From Streptomyces griseoincarnatus (lineage in GTDB: Bacteria > Actinomycetota > Actinomycetes > Streptomycetales > Streptomycetaceae), in NCBI GenBank assembly GCA_014649575.1, contig BMTH01000002.1, positions 500,423-564,422 on the forward strand: a stretch of 64,000 nucleotides of DNA, written 5' to 3'. Shown piece by piece: positions 18,852 to 28,400 of this stretch. The first letter of the stretch is position 1, and each line of letters opens with the position of its first letter. Under the pieces are notes generated by a model. That model saw only the letters and a list, made by a program, of their open reading frames with translations, had not been told where the DNA came from and did no database searches. The translations under genes were made by a program, and so were the position numbers.

Positions 18852-19703
18852 TCAGCCGGCGAACGCGGGCTGGGCGACGCCCTTGCCCGCGCCCGGGACC
18901 ACCAGCAGGGACCCGGCGAGCGGGTGCGGGGCGGTGAGGCCCACGCGGGCCGTGGTGACGTACAGGTCGGTCAGCCCCGGGCCGCCGAAGGCGCAGCACG
19001 TGACGCGGGGGACGGGCAGCTCGATCACCCGGTCCAGCTCGCCGGACGGGGTGTAGCGGCGCACCGCTCCCCCGTCCCACAGGGCCACCCACACGCAGCC
19101 GTCGGCGTCGACGGTGAGACCGTCGGGGAAGCCGGCGCCCTCCTCGATCTCCGCGAGCGGACGGCGGCCGGCGATCGTGCCGTCCCCGCCGAAGTCCAAC
19201 ACGTCGATGCGGCGGGTGGGCGTGTCGATGTAGTACATCAGGCGGCCGTCGGGGCTCCACCCGGTGCCGTTGCTCACCGTCACGTCCTGCAGGAGCACGG
19301 TGGCCGTGCCGTCGCCGGTCACCCGGGACAGGGTGCCGCCGCCGGGCGCCTCGTCGTAGCGCATGGTGCCCGCGAGGAGGCTGCCGTCGGGGGCGACGGC
19401 GGCGTCGTTGCCGCGGCGGCCGGCGACCGGCTCGCGGTGCAGCCAGCGGAAGGTGTCGTCGGGGTCGAGCAGTCCGACGCCGTCCCGCAGGTTCAGCACC
19501 AGTCCGCCGCCCGCGCGCGGCTTGACCGCGCCCACGTGCTGTCCCGTACGGCGCACGGTGCGGCGGCCGGTGGCGGGGTCGTAGGTGTGCACCCGCGAGT
19601 TCAGGATGTCGATCCACAGCAGCCGCCCGGTGGCCGGGTCCCAGGTGGCCCCCTCGCCCAGTTCCGCCTCCGCGCGGACCGCGACGTCGAACGCGAGTGT
19701 CAT
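18852..19703 (-). CDS. SMP-30/gluconolactonase family lactonase
   Basis: 283 aa beta-propeller of the SMP-30/regucalcin group. Metal ligands can be placed at Glu17 (LGEGATWD), the Asn of SNGTGWSPDG and the Asp of GFPDGLTVD. Such enzymes hydrolyse sugar lactones (gluconolactone, arabinonolactone and relatives) in oxidative sugar pathways. The ATG overlaps the stop of the upstream IclR regulator by four bases, so regulator and enzyme are one unit. The shared operator-like motif upstream of the arabinofuranosidase hints at arabinonolactone as substrate; that is inference. Confidence 0.88.
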   Translation of the reverse strand: MTLAFDVAVRAEAELGEGATWDPATGRLLWIDILNSRVHTYDPATGRRTVRRTGQHVGAVKPRAGGGLVLNLRDGVGLLDPDDTFRWLHREPVAGRRGNDAAVAPDGSLLAGTMRYDEAPGGGTLSRVTGDGTATVLLQDVTVSNGTGWSPDGRLMYYIDTPTRRIDVLDFGGDGTIAGRRPLAEIEEGAGFPDGLTVDADGCVWVALWDGGAVRRYTPSGELDRVIELPVPRVTCCAFGGPGLTDLYVTTARVGLTAPHPLAGSLLVVPGAGKGVAQPAFAG

Positions 19704-20473
19704 GCCATGCTCCTGTGGCCCAGGCGCTCGGAGAGTTCGGCGGCGCCCTTGACGGCGAGCTGCTCCAGCTCGCCCAGGCGCTCGTCGCTCCAGCGGATCA
19801 TCGGTACGGAAATGGACAGCGCGGCGACGACCTGTCCGGTGCGGTCGCGCACCGGGGCGGCGACGCAGGACACGTCCGGGTTGGACTCGCGGCTCTCCAC
19901 CGCGACGCCCCGCGCGCGGATCGCGGCGAGGGTCTCCCGCAGGACGGCCGGGTCGGTGATGCTGTTCGGGGTCATCGCGGTCAGCTCCGCGCCGTCGGGG
20001 AAGCGCGCGGCCAGTTCCGGCTCGGGAAGGGAGGCCAGCAGCATCTTGCCGACGGAGGTGCAGTGCGCGGGGAGCCGGCGGCCGGCCGCCGACACCATCC
20101 GCACCGCGTGGGTGGAATCCACCTTGGCGATGTAGATGACGTCGGTGTCCTCCAGGATCGCCACGTGCACGGTCTCGTCGCAGGTCTCGGCGACGGACCG
20201 GGCGACCTGCTGCCCCTCGGCGGCCAGGTCCAGGTGCTCGGCGTAGCGGGCGCCCAGCTGGTACGGCCGGACGCCCAGCCGGTAGCGGCCGGGCTGGCCG
20301 GCGACCGGGACGATGTACTTACGGGCGGCGAGCGTGGTGACCAGCTCGTGGACGGTCGTGCGCGGCAGTTGCAGCCTGCGCACGATGTCGGGGGCGGAGA
20401 GCGTGCCGTCCCCGTCCAGGAAGAGCTCGAGTATGTCGAGAGCCCGGGTCACGGCTGGCACAAGTCGTCCCAC
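19700..20473 (-). CDS. IclR family transcriptional regulator
   Basis: 257 aa. The winged helix-turn-helix spans about residues 5-60 (AVTRALDILELFLD, APDIVRRLQLPRTTVHELV). The IclR effector-binding domain follows (about 80-250; VGKMLLASLPEPELAARF, ESNPDVSCVAAPVRD). The GTG start at 20473 has AGGAGG upstream. A GTTCGATATACC motif overlaps its leader and recurs upstream of the GH51 gene. It likely represses its own operon with the lactonase and perhaps arabinoside use, relieved by a sugar-derived ligand. Confidence 0.92.
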   Translation of the reverse strand: MGRLVPAVTRALDILELFLDGDGTLSAPDIVRRLQLPRTTVHELVTTLAARKYIVPVAGQPGRYRLGVRPYQLGARYAEHLDLAAEGQQVARSVAETCDETVHVAILEDTDVIYIAKVDSTHAVRMVSAAGRRLPAHCTSVGKMLLASLPEPELAARFPDGAELTAMTPNSITDPAVLRETLAAIRARGVAVESRESNPDVSCVAAPVRDRTGQVVAALSISVPMIRWSDERLGELEQLAVKGAAELSERLGHRSMA

Positions 20474-20488
20474 GACCGGCCCCTCCTA

Positions 20489-20502
20489 GCGTTCGATATA
20501 CC
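20489..20502. promoter_or_regulatory. Candidate IclR autoregulatory operator
   Basis: The same 14 bases as at 15188-15201 lie 16 bases upstream of the IclR start codon, directly before its ribosome site. That position fits autorepression. On the minus strand it reads GGTATATCGAAC. Confidence 0.55.
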
Positions 20503-20566
20503 AACAAACGATCGGCATGACGAACACAGGCTAGCCATAGCCCACGTCAGGGGCAACGCCCCGAAG

Positions 20567-20658
20567 GGGGCGCGGGGAACCGCGCGCTCAGCCCGGACGA
20601 CGCCGCACCGGCCCACGACCCGCACCACCCACCCTCCAGGGGCGCGGGGAACCGCGCG
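20567..20658. repeat. Two copies of a dispersed Streptomyces intergenic repeat
   Basis: GGGGCGCGGGGAACCGCGCG occurs at 20567-20586 and again at 20639-20658. This is a very common intergenic element in Streptomyces genomes, capable of forming short hairpins. The flank CACCCTCCAG before the second copy is shared with the element near 54721. Confidence 0.8.
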
Positions 20659-20697
20659 ACAAGCCCCCGCCCACCCGCACCCCGGCGGTGGACCGCC

Positions 20698-21939
20698 CTA
20701 CTCGACGGCGTTGCCCAGCAACCCCCGTATCCGGTGCGCCCGCAACACCAGCTCCAGCTCGAACCGCCGGTCCGGATCGTCGACCGACCCCCCGAACAAC
20801 TCCCGGATCTGCCGCAACCGATACCGCACCGTCTGCGGATGCACCCCCAGCCGAGCGGCCACCTCCGGCGCCCCGCCCCGCGTCTCCAGCCACGCGAGCA
20901 GCGTCTGGGCCAACCGCTGCCCGTGCGCGGGGGCGCAGTGCGCCAGCGGCGCCAGACACCGCAGCGCGAGGTCGTCGATCAGCTCCTCCGGCTGGAGCAG
21001 CACCAACGCCTCCGTGTGCTCGGCGCAGTACAGCACCTCGCCGGACGGCAGCAGCCCCCGCTCCATCAGCCGCACCGCCGCCTCCGCCCACCGCAGCGAC
21101 TTCGCCGCCTCGGTGACCGGCACGGGCGGCCCGATCGCCCCGGACCAGCCGGCCAGCGCCCGGTCCAGCAGTTCACGGCGGCCGGCCGCGTCGGGCTCGG
21201 GCACGATCATGCGGGGCCGCTCGTGCTCCATGTCGAGCAGCACCCCCTGCCCCACGGCGGGCGCGACGGCCTCGCGTGCCGGCCGCAGCAGCACACCGGC
21301 CGCGACCCGTCCGGGCACGGGCCAGCCGATGCGGGCGGCGCGTTCGGCGAGCGCGTCGGACGGGTCGCCCCGGTGGTGCTCGGCGAGCATCAGGTCCATC
21401 AGCCGGCGCTGCAGCCGCAGCCGTTCACCGGCCTGCCGGGCCGCCGCCTCGGCGTATCCGCGCACCGACTGGTCGACCAGCCCGTCCAGGTACTCGTAGC
21501 CCGCGTCGACGAGCTCGTACATGGCGGGCGGTGGGATGTCGAGGCGCTGGCCGATCTCGGCGAACCGGCGCCAGGCCATGCGGACGCCCATCCGGTAGGT
21601 CGCCTGGAGGGCGTCCAGCGAGCGCCCGCCCCGCCCTTCGCCGCGTCCGAAGTCCTGGAAGACGCCGGGCGGCACGGTGGGCCGGCCCACCGTGTGGTCG
21701 CCCTGGGCGAGGTGCCGGACGAACGCCTCGATGGCGCGGCGGATGCCGATGAGGGCCATCGGCTCGCCGGAGTCGTCGAGCACCACCGGAAGATGCGGGT
21801 ACTCGCGCCGGATCTCGCCCATGATCTCCTCGGCCAGCGCGGGCGCCTCGGCGAGGGCGATCTCGGCGAACCGGCGCACCTGGTGGCGCGGTACGGCGTG
21901 CCAGGCGGAGCGTGCGGTCAGGGTGCGGGAGGCCGTCAC
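20698..21939 (-). CDS. PucR-type helix-turn-helix transcriptional regulator
   Basis: 413 aa, the same architecture and length as the regulator at 8140. A helical N-terminal sensor-like domain (about 20-165; LAEEIMGEIRREYPHLPV) and a variable centre precede a C-terminal PucR HTH (about 345-385; APEVAARLGVHPQTVRYRL). The GTG start at 21939 has GGGGAG eight bases upstream. It contains no TTA codon, unlike its paralogue. It is followed by dispersed repeats and preceded by the small membrane-protein gene in the same direction. The target is unknown. Confidence 0.85.
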   Translation of the reverse strand: MTASRTLTARSAWHAVPRHQVRRFAEIALAEAPALAEEIMGEIRREYPHLPVVLDDSGEPMALIGIRRAIEAFVRHLAQGDHTVGRPTVPPGVFQDFGRGEGRGGRSLDALQATYRMGVRMAWRRFAEIGQRLDIPPPAMYELVDAGYEYLDGLVDQSVRGYAEAAARQAGERLRLQRRLMDLMLAEHHRGDPSDALAERAARIGWPVPGRVAAGVLLRPAREAVAPAVGQGVLLDMEHERPRMIVPEPDAAGRRELLDRALAGWSGAIGPPVPVTEAAKSLRWAEAAVRLMERGLLPSGEVLYCAEHTEALVLLQPEELIDDLALRCLAPLAHCAPAHGQRLAQTLLAWLETRGGAPEVAARLGVHPQTVRYRLRQIRELFGGSVDDPDRRFELELVLRAHRIRGLLGNAVE

Positions 21940-21942
21940 GGG

Positions 21943-22095
21943 TCAGCTCCCCTGGCCGGCCCGCTCGTAGGTGATCAGCGGAGTGTTCGGCTGGTCGGGA
22001 GCGGCCTCGAGCAGGGCCACGACGCCGAACGCCGTTCCCACGGCGAGGACGGCGGCGAACGCGACCGTCAGGCAGGCGGCGAGCAGTCTGGACAT
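21943..22095 (-). CDS. Small single-span membrane protein (DUF2613-like)
   Basis: 50 aa. One hydrophobic helix (LLAACLTVAFAAVLAVGTAF) is followed by a short tail (EAAPDQPNTPLITYERAGQG). The length and tail resemble the small actinobacterial DUF2613 proteins, but I am not certain. The ATG at 22095 is the first start giving a plausible membrane protein; the longer frame upstream looks non-coding. It ends three bases before the PucR-type gene, so the two are probably co-transcribed. Function unknown. Confidence 0.6.
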   Translation of the reverse strand: MSRLLAACLTVAFAAVLAVGTAFGVVALLEAAPDQPNTPLITYERAGQGS

Positions 22096-22305
22096 CGCAG
22101 GGTCAGCCTCTCTGTCGGGGAGGTTCCCCACCCCCACGTGACCGGCCACCCCTGTCCGTCGTGCCCCAGTCTCGGCACGACATTGACACTCCGTCAAGGG
22201 GCGCTTACGGTTCCCAGCTCCAGGGGGTGGGGACTCCCGCACGCGCACTGTCCCGTACGGCGGGGCCCGTCAGCGGCCCGCCGACCGAGCCTCTGGAGTG
22301 CCCGG

Positions 22306-23277
22306 ATGCGCCGTTCAGTCTCCCCGTTCTCCCTGGTCCTGCTGGGTCTCGGCACCTTCCTCCTGGTGCTGGCGCCCCTTCTCGCCTGGTACGTGCAGCC
22401 ACGGGCCGCCGTCAATCCCACCGACATCGACACCACCGCCGTCTACACCGGCCGGGGCAGCGTCTTCGACCTGGAGAAGGTCGAGACGGTGCCGGACCAG
22501 CGGATCACCGTGACCCAGCGGGTGCGCGGCGACGTCCGGGAGAGCGAGCGCAGCGGCAAGGCGGTGTGGGACGTCACCACGTCCGTCGACACCGACAGGA
22601 CGCTGCCGGCCGCCGATCCGCACGACGCGCTGTCGTTCACCCCGCACCGCTGGGTGCTGGACCGCCGTACCACCGAGCCGGTGCACTGCTGCGGCGCGAA
22701 GCCGCGCATCCAGGGCGAGGCGTACCTGAAGTTCCCCTTCGACGTGCGGAAACGCTCCTACCGGTGGTGGGACAACACCCTCGGCGACACCGTCGTGCTG
22801 CGCTACCGGGGCACCGAGAAGGTCCTCGGCCACACCGGCTACCGCTTCACCGGCTCGGTGCCGCCCACCCGCACCGGCACCCGGCTGGTGCCCGGCAGCC
22901 TGGTCGGACTGCCCGAGGCCGGACAGGTCGCGGCCGAGGAGTGGTACGCCAACCACGGTGTGGAGCTGATCGTCGACCAGCGCACCGGCCGGGTGCTGTA
23001 CGCGCGGACCGGGCCCCGGCAGACGCTGCGCGCCCCGGGAGGGAGCGAGGACGAGGCGGTGCTGCTGGACGCCGAGAGGATCTCCTTCACCGAGGAGACC
23101 CAGCGGGCCGCCGTGGAGCTGGCGAAGGACGACGGGGCCCGGCTGCGGATGCTCGGCGAGACCGTGCCGCTGGGCGCGGCGGTGGCGGGCGGTCTGTTCG
23201 CCGCGGCCGGAGCCGTTCTCGTGGCGCGCGGCCGGAAGGTGACGGAGCGTCCGGATCCGCTCGCTCCGTCCGCGTGA
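22306..23277 (+). CDS. DUF3068 / PorA-like family membrane-anchored protein
   Basis: 323 aa. An N-terminal transmembrane helix (about 8-29, LVLLGLGTFLLVLAPLLAW), a large extracytoplasmic beta-rich domain (about 35-280) and a C-terminal helix (about 288-310) give the typical DUF3068 layout. Conserved features include the YVQPRA start of the domain and a CC pair (VHCCGAKP). The family is actinobacterial and of unknown function; some members are annotated 'porin PorA family'. GGAG lies seven bases before the ATG. It lies just upstream of the glycosyltransferase cluster and may belong to it. Confidence 0.82.
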   Translation: MRRSVSPFSLVLLGLGTFLLVLAPLLAWYVQPRAAVNPTDIDTTAVYTGRGSVFDLEKVETVPDQRITVTQRVRGDVRESERSGKAVWDVTTSVDTDRTLPAADPHDALSFTPHRWVLDRRTTEPVHCCGAKPRIQGEAYLKFPFDVRKRSYRWWDNTLGDTVVLRYRGTEKVLGHTGYRFTGSVPPTRTGTRLVPGSLVGLPEAGQVAAEEWYANHGVELIVDQRTGRVLYARTGPRQTLRAPGGSEDEAVLLDAERISFTEETQRAAVELAKDDGARLRMLGETVPLGAAVAGGLFAAAGAVLVARGRKVTERPDPLAPSA

Positions 23278-23416
23278 CCCTCACCTGAAGAAGTGACTCC
23301 CGAGTAAGAAAAGCCGGAAATTGTCACGCCGGTGAGTAGCCGTGGGGAACGCCTGGGCGAAAACTGTGCCATCCCCACCCACACACAGACCGTCCACACC
23401 CCCCTCCCAGGACGTC

Positions 23417-23459
23417 CCGGGGTCCTCCTCAGGACCCCGGTCCCGGGGCCGCCGGCCCC
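23417..23459 (+). promoter_or_regulatory. Tandem hairpins in the leader of the glycan cluster
   Basis: A perfect 10-bp stem (CCGGGGTCCT at 23417-23426, complement at 23431-23440) with loop CCTC is followed at once by a smaller GGGGCC/GGCCCC hairpin (about 23445-23459). They lie about 70-110 bases upstream of the glycosyltransferase start, in a leader whose left part (23290-23370) is unusually AT-rich for this genome. This could be an attenuator, or a terminator for the DUF3068 gene. Confidence 0.45.
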
Positions 23460-23529
23460 GCCCCACCCCCTGTGCACCACCCCGCGTTCCTCCCCACGCC
23501 GAATCACACCGAGACGAGTTGGAGCACCG

Positions 23530-24669
23530 ATGCCCCAGCACGTGCCGTCCTCGCTGCGCACAGCGCTCCCCGGCGCGCAGCAGCCCTCCCCGGCGCTCCC
23601 CCCACACCCGCGCCGGATCGCCTTCCTCGCCCACCGGGACCTGGGCAGTCCGTCCGCAGGCGGCTCCGAGCTGCTGGTCGACCGTCTCGCCGACGGCCTG
23701 ACCGGACGGGGCCACCAGGTCACCCTGTTGTGCGGCGGGCCCGCGGCCTTCCGCGACTACCGGGTGGTGTCGGCGGGCGGACCCTACGACCACTACCTGC
23801 GCGCCCGTTCCGCGTTCGCCCGGCAGGTCGGCGACTGCGACCTGCTGGTCGAGGTCTGCAACGGCATGCCGTACCTCGCGCCGCTGTGGCACCGCGGGCC
23901 CACCCTGTGCCTGGTCAACCATGTGCACACCGACCTGTGGCGGATGCGGTTCGGCGGCCCGCTGGCCCCGGCCGCACGGCTCGGCCGGAAGCTGGAGCAC
24001 TGGGCCCTCACCGGGGCGCACCGGCACGGCCTGGTCGTCGCGGTGTCCCCGTCCACGGCGCACGCCCTCCAGCGCATCGGCGTCCCGCGGGAGCGGATCC
24101 GCGTGGTGCACAACGGGGTCGCCGAGCCGGGCCCGCGCACCGAACGCTCCCCGGAGCCGCTGTTCGTGGCGGTGGGCCGGCTCGTCGAGTACAAGCGGAT
24201 CGACCTGCTGCTGCGACTGTGGGAGCGGGTGCGGCCGGTCACCGGCGGCACCCTGGTGATCGTCGGCGACGGGCCCGAACGGGAGCGTCTGGAGCGGCTC
24301 GCCGGGCCCGGCGTCCGCTTCACCGGGCACGTCTCCGAGGCGGAGAAGCACCGGCTGCTGTGCGCGGCCTGGCTGCTGCTGCACCCCTCCGCCGTGGAGG
24401 GGTGGGGTCTCGTCGTCACCGAGGCCGCGGCCCGGGAGACCCCTGCGGTCGCCTTCGACGTGCCCGGGCTGCGCGACTCCGTGCGGGACGGCGAGACGGG
24501 GGTGCTCGCCCGCGGCGAGTCCTCCTTCGCCGCCGCGTGGATCTCCCTCGCCCTGGCCCCGGAACGTCGCGCCCACATGGGCAAGGCGGCACGGGACGTC
24601 GCCGCCCGCTACCGGTGGGAGCACACCGTGCGCCAGTTCCTGGCGGTCGCCCGGGAGGCCGCGCGGTGA
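23530..24669 (+). CDS. GT4 family glycosyltransferase
   Basis: 379 aa. It has the GT-B fold: an N-terminal domain with GSPSAGGSELLVDRLADGL (acceptor side) and a C-terminal domain with FVAVGRLVEYKRIDLLL, VIVGDGPERERLERL and the EGWGLVVTEAAA motif containing the GT4 E-x7-E pair. It would transfer a sugar from a nucleotide donor to a lipid or glycan acceptor at the cytoplasmic face. The ATG at 23530 with GGAG five bases before is chosen over an upstream in-frame ATG (23332). Its TGA overlaps the GTG of the methyltransferase gene. It is the first gene of the coupled cluster. Donor and acceptor are unknown. Confidence 0.88.
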   Translation: MPQHVPSSLRTALPGAQQPSPALPPHPRRIAFLAHRDLGSPSAGGSELLVDRLADGLTGRGHQVTLLCGGPAAFRDYRVVSAGGPYDHYLRARSAFARQVGDCDLLVEVCNGMPYLAPLWHRGPTLCLVNHVHTDLWRMRFGGPLAPAARLGRKLEHWALTGAHRHGLVVAVSPSTAHALQRIGVPRERIRVVHNGVAEPGPRTERSPEPLFVAVGRLVEYKRIDLLLRLWERVRPVTGGTLVIVGDGPERERLERLAGPGVRFTGHVSEAEKHRLLCAAWLLLHPSAVEGWGLVVTEAAARETPAVAFDVPGLRDSVRDGETGVLARGESSFAAAWISLALAPERRAHMGKAARDVAARYRWEHTVRQFLAVAREAAR

Positions 24670-25439
24670 CACGGTTCCGCCCTCCGGGACGCACCGGCAC
24701 CTTGCCGGGAACCGGCAAGGATCCTTCCCTGCGGCGCTCCCTCGCGCTGTTCCGCGCCTTCCTGCGCGAGCAGGACGACCCGGACGCCTGCTACGCCCTG
24801 CTCGCCCGTGACGCCGTCGACCAGGTGGAGGCGTACGACGGGCCGGTGGCCGGGCGGGTCGTCGCGGACGTCGGCGGCGGCGGCGGGTATTTCACCCGTG
24901 AGTTCCGCGCCCGGGGCGCGCTCGCCTGCCTGTTGGAGCCCGACGCGCGGGAGCTGGGCGAGAAGCCGCCCGAGGGCGCGGTGGTCGCGGACGGCTATCT
25001 GCTGCCGCTCGCCGACGGGGCCGCGGACGTCACGTTCTCCTCCAACGTGCTGGAGCACGTGGCCGATCCGGGGACCTTCCTCAGCGAGCTGGTGCGGGTG
25101 ACCCGGCCGGGCGGGCTGATCTACGTGTCGTTCACCAACTGGCTGTCCCCGTGGGGCGGTCACGAGTGGGCGCCCTGGCACTACCTGGGCGCCGGGCGGG
25201 CCCGCGCCCGGTACGAGCGCCGCACCGGCCGACCCGCGAAGCACACCCTCGGCGAGAACCTGTTCGCCGTGCACGTCGGCCCCACCCTGCGCCAGGTGCG
25301 CGCCCGTGACGACGTGCGGATCGTCTCCGCGCGCTCCCGTTACTGGCCCTTCCTGACGGAGACCGTGGTGCGGGTGCCCGGCCTCCGCGAGTTCGCCACC
25401 TGGAACCTCCTCCTCATCCTCCGGCGGTGCCCCGCATGA
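24666..25439 (+). CDS. SAM-dependent class I methyltransferase
   Basis: 257 aa. The SAM-binding loop is VVADVGGGGGYFT (about 70-82), the post-II region is ADVTFSSNVLEHVADP, and VTRPGGLIYVSFTNWLSPWGGHEW follows, placing it in the Methyltransf_11 group. It starts with GTG inside the overlap with the glycosyltransferase gene (GTGA) and ends inside an ATGA overlap with the AftD-like gene, so all three are translationally coupled. The context suggests methylation of a glycan or lipid intermediate. The target is unknown. Confidence 0.85.
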   Translation: MTRFRPPGRTGTLPGTGKDPSLRRSLALFRAFLREQDDPDACYALLARDAVDQVEAYDGPVAGRVVADVGGGGGYFTREFRARGALACLLEPDARELGEKPPEGAVVADGYLLPLADGAADVTFSSNVLEHVADPGTFLSELVRVTRPGGLIYVSFTNWLSPWGGHEWAPWHYLGAGRARARYERRTGRPAKHTLGENLFAVHVGPTLRQVRARDDVRIVSARSRYWPFLTETVVRVPGLREFATWNLLLILRRCPA

Positions 25440-28400
25440 CGACCACGGTCCAGGCTCCCCCTCCCACCGCCGTCCCGGCCGGCCCCACGGCGGCGGGACC
25501 GCCGGGCGGCCCGCGCTCGCGCCGCTGGCTGCTCGGCTTCTGGGCGGCGGTGTTCGCGCTGTTCCTGGCGGTGCGGCCGGGACGGCAGACCTTCGACACC
25601 AAGCTCGGCGTCACCGTCGACCCGGGACGGTTCCTGGCCGACCTGGGCCAGTTGTGGCAGAGCCGGGGCTCGTTCGGCGGGATCGCCGACCAGTACACCG
25701 GCTATCTGTGGCCGATGCTGCCGTACTACTGGCTGGCCGACCTGGTGCGGCTGCCGGTGTGGCTGGCGGAGCGGCTGTGGATGTCGCTGATCGTGACGGC
25801 CGCGTTCTGGGGCGCGCTGCGGCTCGCGGAGCGGCTGCGCGTCGGCAGCGGCGCGTCCCGGCCGGTCGCCGCGGCGGCGTACGCGCTGTGGCCGGTGTTC
25901 ACCGCGGTCGTCGGGTCCACGTCGGCCGCCGCGCTGCCCGGCGCGCTGCTGCCATGGGTGCTGCTGCCGCTGGCCGACCAGCGGTACACGGCCCGGGTCG
26001 CGGCGCTGCGGTCGGCGCTCCTCGTGCCGTTCATGGGCGGCGTCAACGCGGCCTCCACGCTGGCGTCGCTGCTGCCGGTCGGGCTGTATCTGCTGTCCCG
26101 TCCGCCGGGTGCGCGGAAGTGGAGGCTGATCGCGTGGTGGGCGCCCGCGGTGGCGGTGGCGACCGCCTGGTGGTGGATCCCGCTGCTGCTGCTCGGCGTC
26201 CACGGGGAGAACTTCCTCCCGTACATCGAGACCGCGCGCACCACCACCGACACGATGGCGGCGACGGAGGCGCTGCGCGGCGCAGGGAACTGGGTGGCGT
26301 ATCTGCACTTCGGCGAGCCGTGGCTGCCGGCCGGCTGGGCGGTCGCGTCCTCGGCGCTCGTGATCGTCTGCTCGGCGTGCGCGGCGGGCCTCGGGCTCGC
26401 GGGCCTGGCCCGGCGGGACATGCCGGAGCGGCGCTGGCTCGTGCTGACCGTGGTGGCGGCCGTGCTGGTGCTGCTCGCCGGATACGGCGGCGCGTCCGGC
26501 GGGCCGTTCCACGGGACGGTGCAGGACTGGCTGGACGGCCGGCTGTCGCCGTTCCGGAACGTCTACAAGTTCCAGACGGGCCTGGCGCTGGCGCTCGTCC
26601 TCGGTCTGGCGCACTCCGCCGGGCGGGGCGTGCCGGGCCGGGGGACGCGCCGGCGGCCGGGGGCGCGGACGGCGGCCCTGCTCGCGGCGGTGCTGGTGCT
26701 GCCGGGGCTGGCCTGGCCGTACATCGGCGGCAAGGTGCTCGGTCCCGGCTCGTTCCGGGAGATCCCCGCGTACTGGCGGGCCACCGCCGACTGGCTGGAG
26801 CAGAACTCGCCGGACGCGCGCGCCCTGGTGGTGCCGGCGACCGCGCACGGCATCCACACCTGGGGATCGACGATCGACCAGCCGCTCGACGTGGTCGCCG
26901 GCTCCCCCTGGGCGCAGCGCGACTACGTGCCCTTCGGCACGCCCGGCAACCGGCGGGCCCTGGACGCGGTGGAGCAGGCGCTGCTGACCGGCGGGGAGGT
27001 TCCGGGCCTCGCGGACTACCTGGCCCGGGCGGGCGTGCACCACGTCGTCGTCCGCAACGACCTCGACCCGGACCAGCTCGGCCAGGTGCCCACGGCGACG
27101 GTGAAGCGCGCCCTGGAGCAGTCCGGGTACGAGCGGGTCGAGGGCCTGGGCCCCGTGACGACCGGCGGGGTCATCGCCCCGGGCACCCCGCTCCAGGTGG
27201 AGGGCCTGTACCCGCGGCAGCGCGCGGTGGAGATCTACCGCCCGGCCGGCACGGACGTGCCCAGGCCGGGCCGGGCGGGACTGCTGCCGGTGGCCGACAC
27301 GGCCGTGGTGTCGGGTGGACCCGAGTCGCTGCTGCCGCCGGCTCAGGAGCTGCGTGGCCGGCCCGCCGTGCTGGCCGGCGACGCGCATCCGGGTCTCGGC
27401 GCCCCTGCCGTGCGGGTGACCGGCGACGGGCTGCGCCGGGCGGACACCCGCTTCGGGCTGGTCAACTCCCACACCTCGTACACGTACACGCCCGACGAGC
27501 GCAACGCGCCCGACGCCGCCCAGGACCCGGGCGAACGGCCCCGGCAGATCCTCCCCGTGGCGGGCGAGGAACACCAGACGGTGGCCGAACTGCGCGGCGC
27601 CCGCGAGGTGTCGGCGTCCTCCTACGGCAACTGGCTGTTCCACCTGCCGCAGTACGACCCGGTGCACGCCTTCGACGGCGACCCGGCGACCGGCTGGGCC
27701 GAGGGCGCCGAGGACTCCCCGGACGGGCAGTGGCTGCGGATCGCCTTCGACGGCCGCTACGACATGCCGGACGCCCTCCGCGTCACCCCGCTCCCCCAGA
27801 ACGGGGTGCGGGCGGCGCCGACCGAGGTGCGGGTGGAGACGGAGAACGGCTCCGCGACGTCGTTCCTGCGCGTCGACGGCGAGCGGGAGCGGATCGACGC
27901 GCCCGCGGGCCCGACCCGCTGGATGAAGCTCACGATCACCGGCTCGACCGTGCCCCGCCCCGGCGTCACCGGCGCCGGGTTCTCCGAGGTGGAGTTGCCC
28001 GGCGTGAAGGTGACGCGGCTGCTGCGGCTGCCCGAGGACGGCAAGGGCACGGCGGCCCCGGCGCGGATCGTGTCGCTGCACCGGGCCGCCGACCCCACCG
28101 GGCTGTCCCTCGCCGGCAGCGAGTCGGGGCTGCGCCGGATCGTCGACGCCGGCCAGGCCGGGACGTACGCGGTGCGGGCGCGCGCGGTGGCGGTGCCGAG
28201 CGAGGCGCTGGACCGGCTGCTGTACGAGGTCGCGCCCGAGCAGCGGCGGAGGATCGTCGCGACGGCGGCCTCCACGGCACGGCTGGGCGCGGGCCTGTCC
28301 GCGCGGAACCTCACCGACGGGGACCTGACCACCGCGTGGATCGCGGGCGACGACCCGAGCGTCCGGCTGAGCTGGCCGGGGAAGCGGCGGATCGGCGAAC

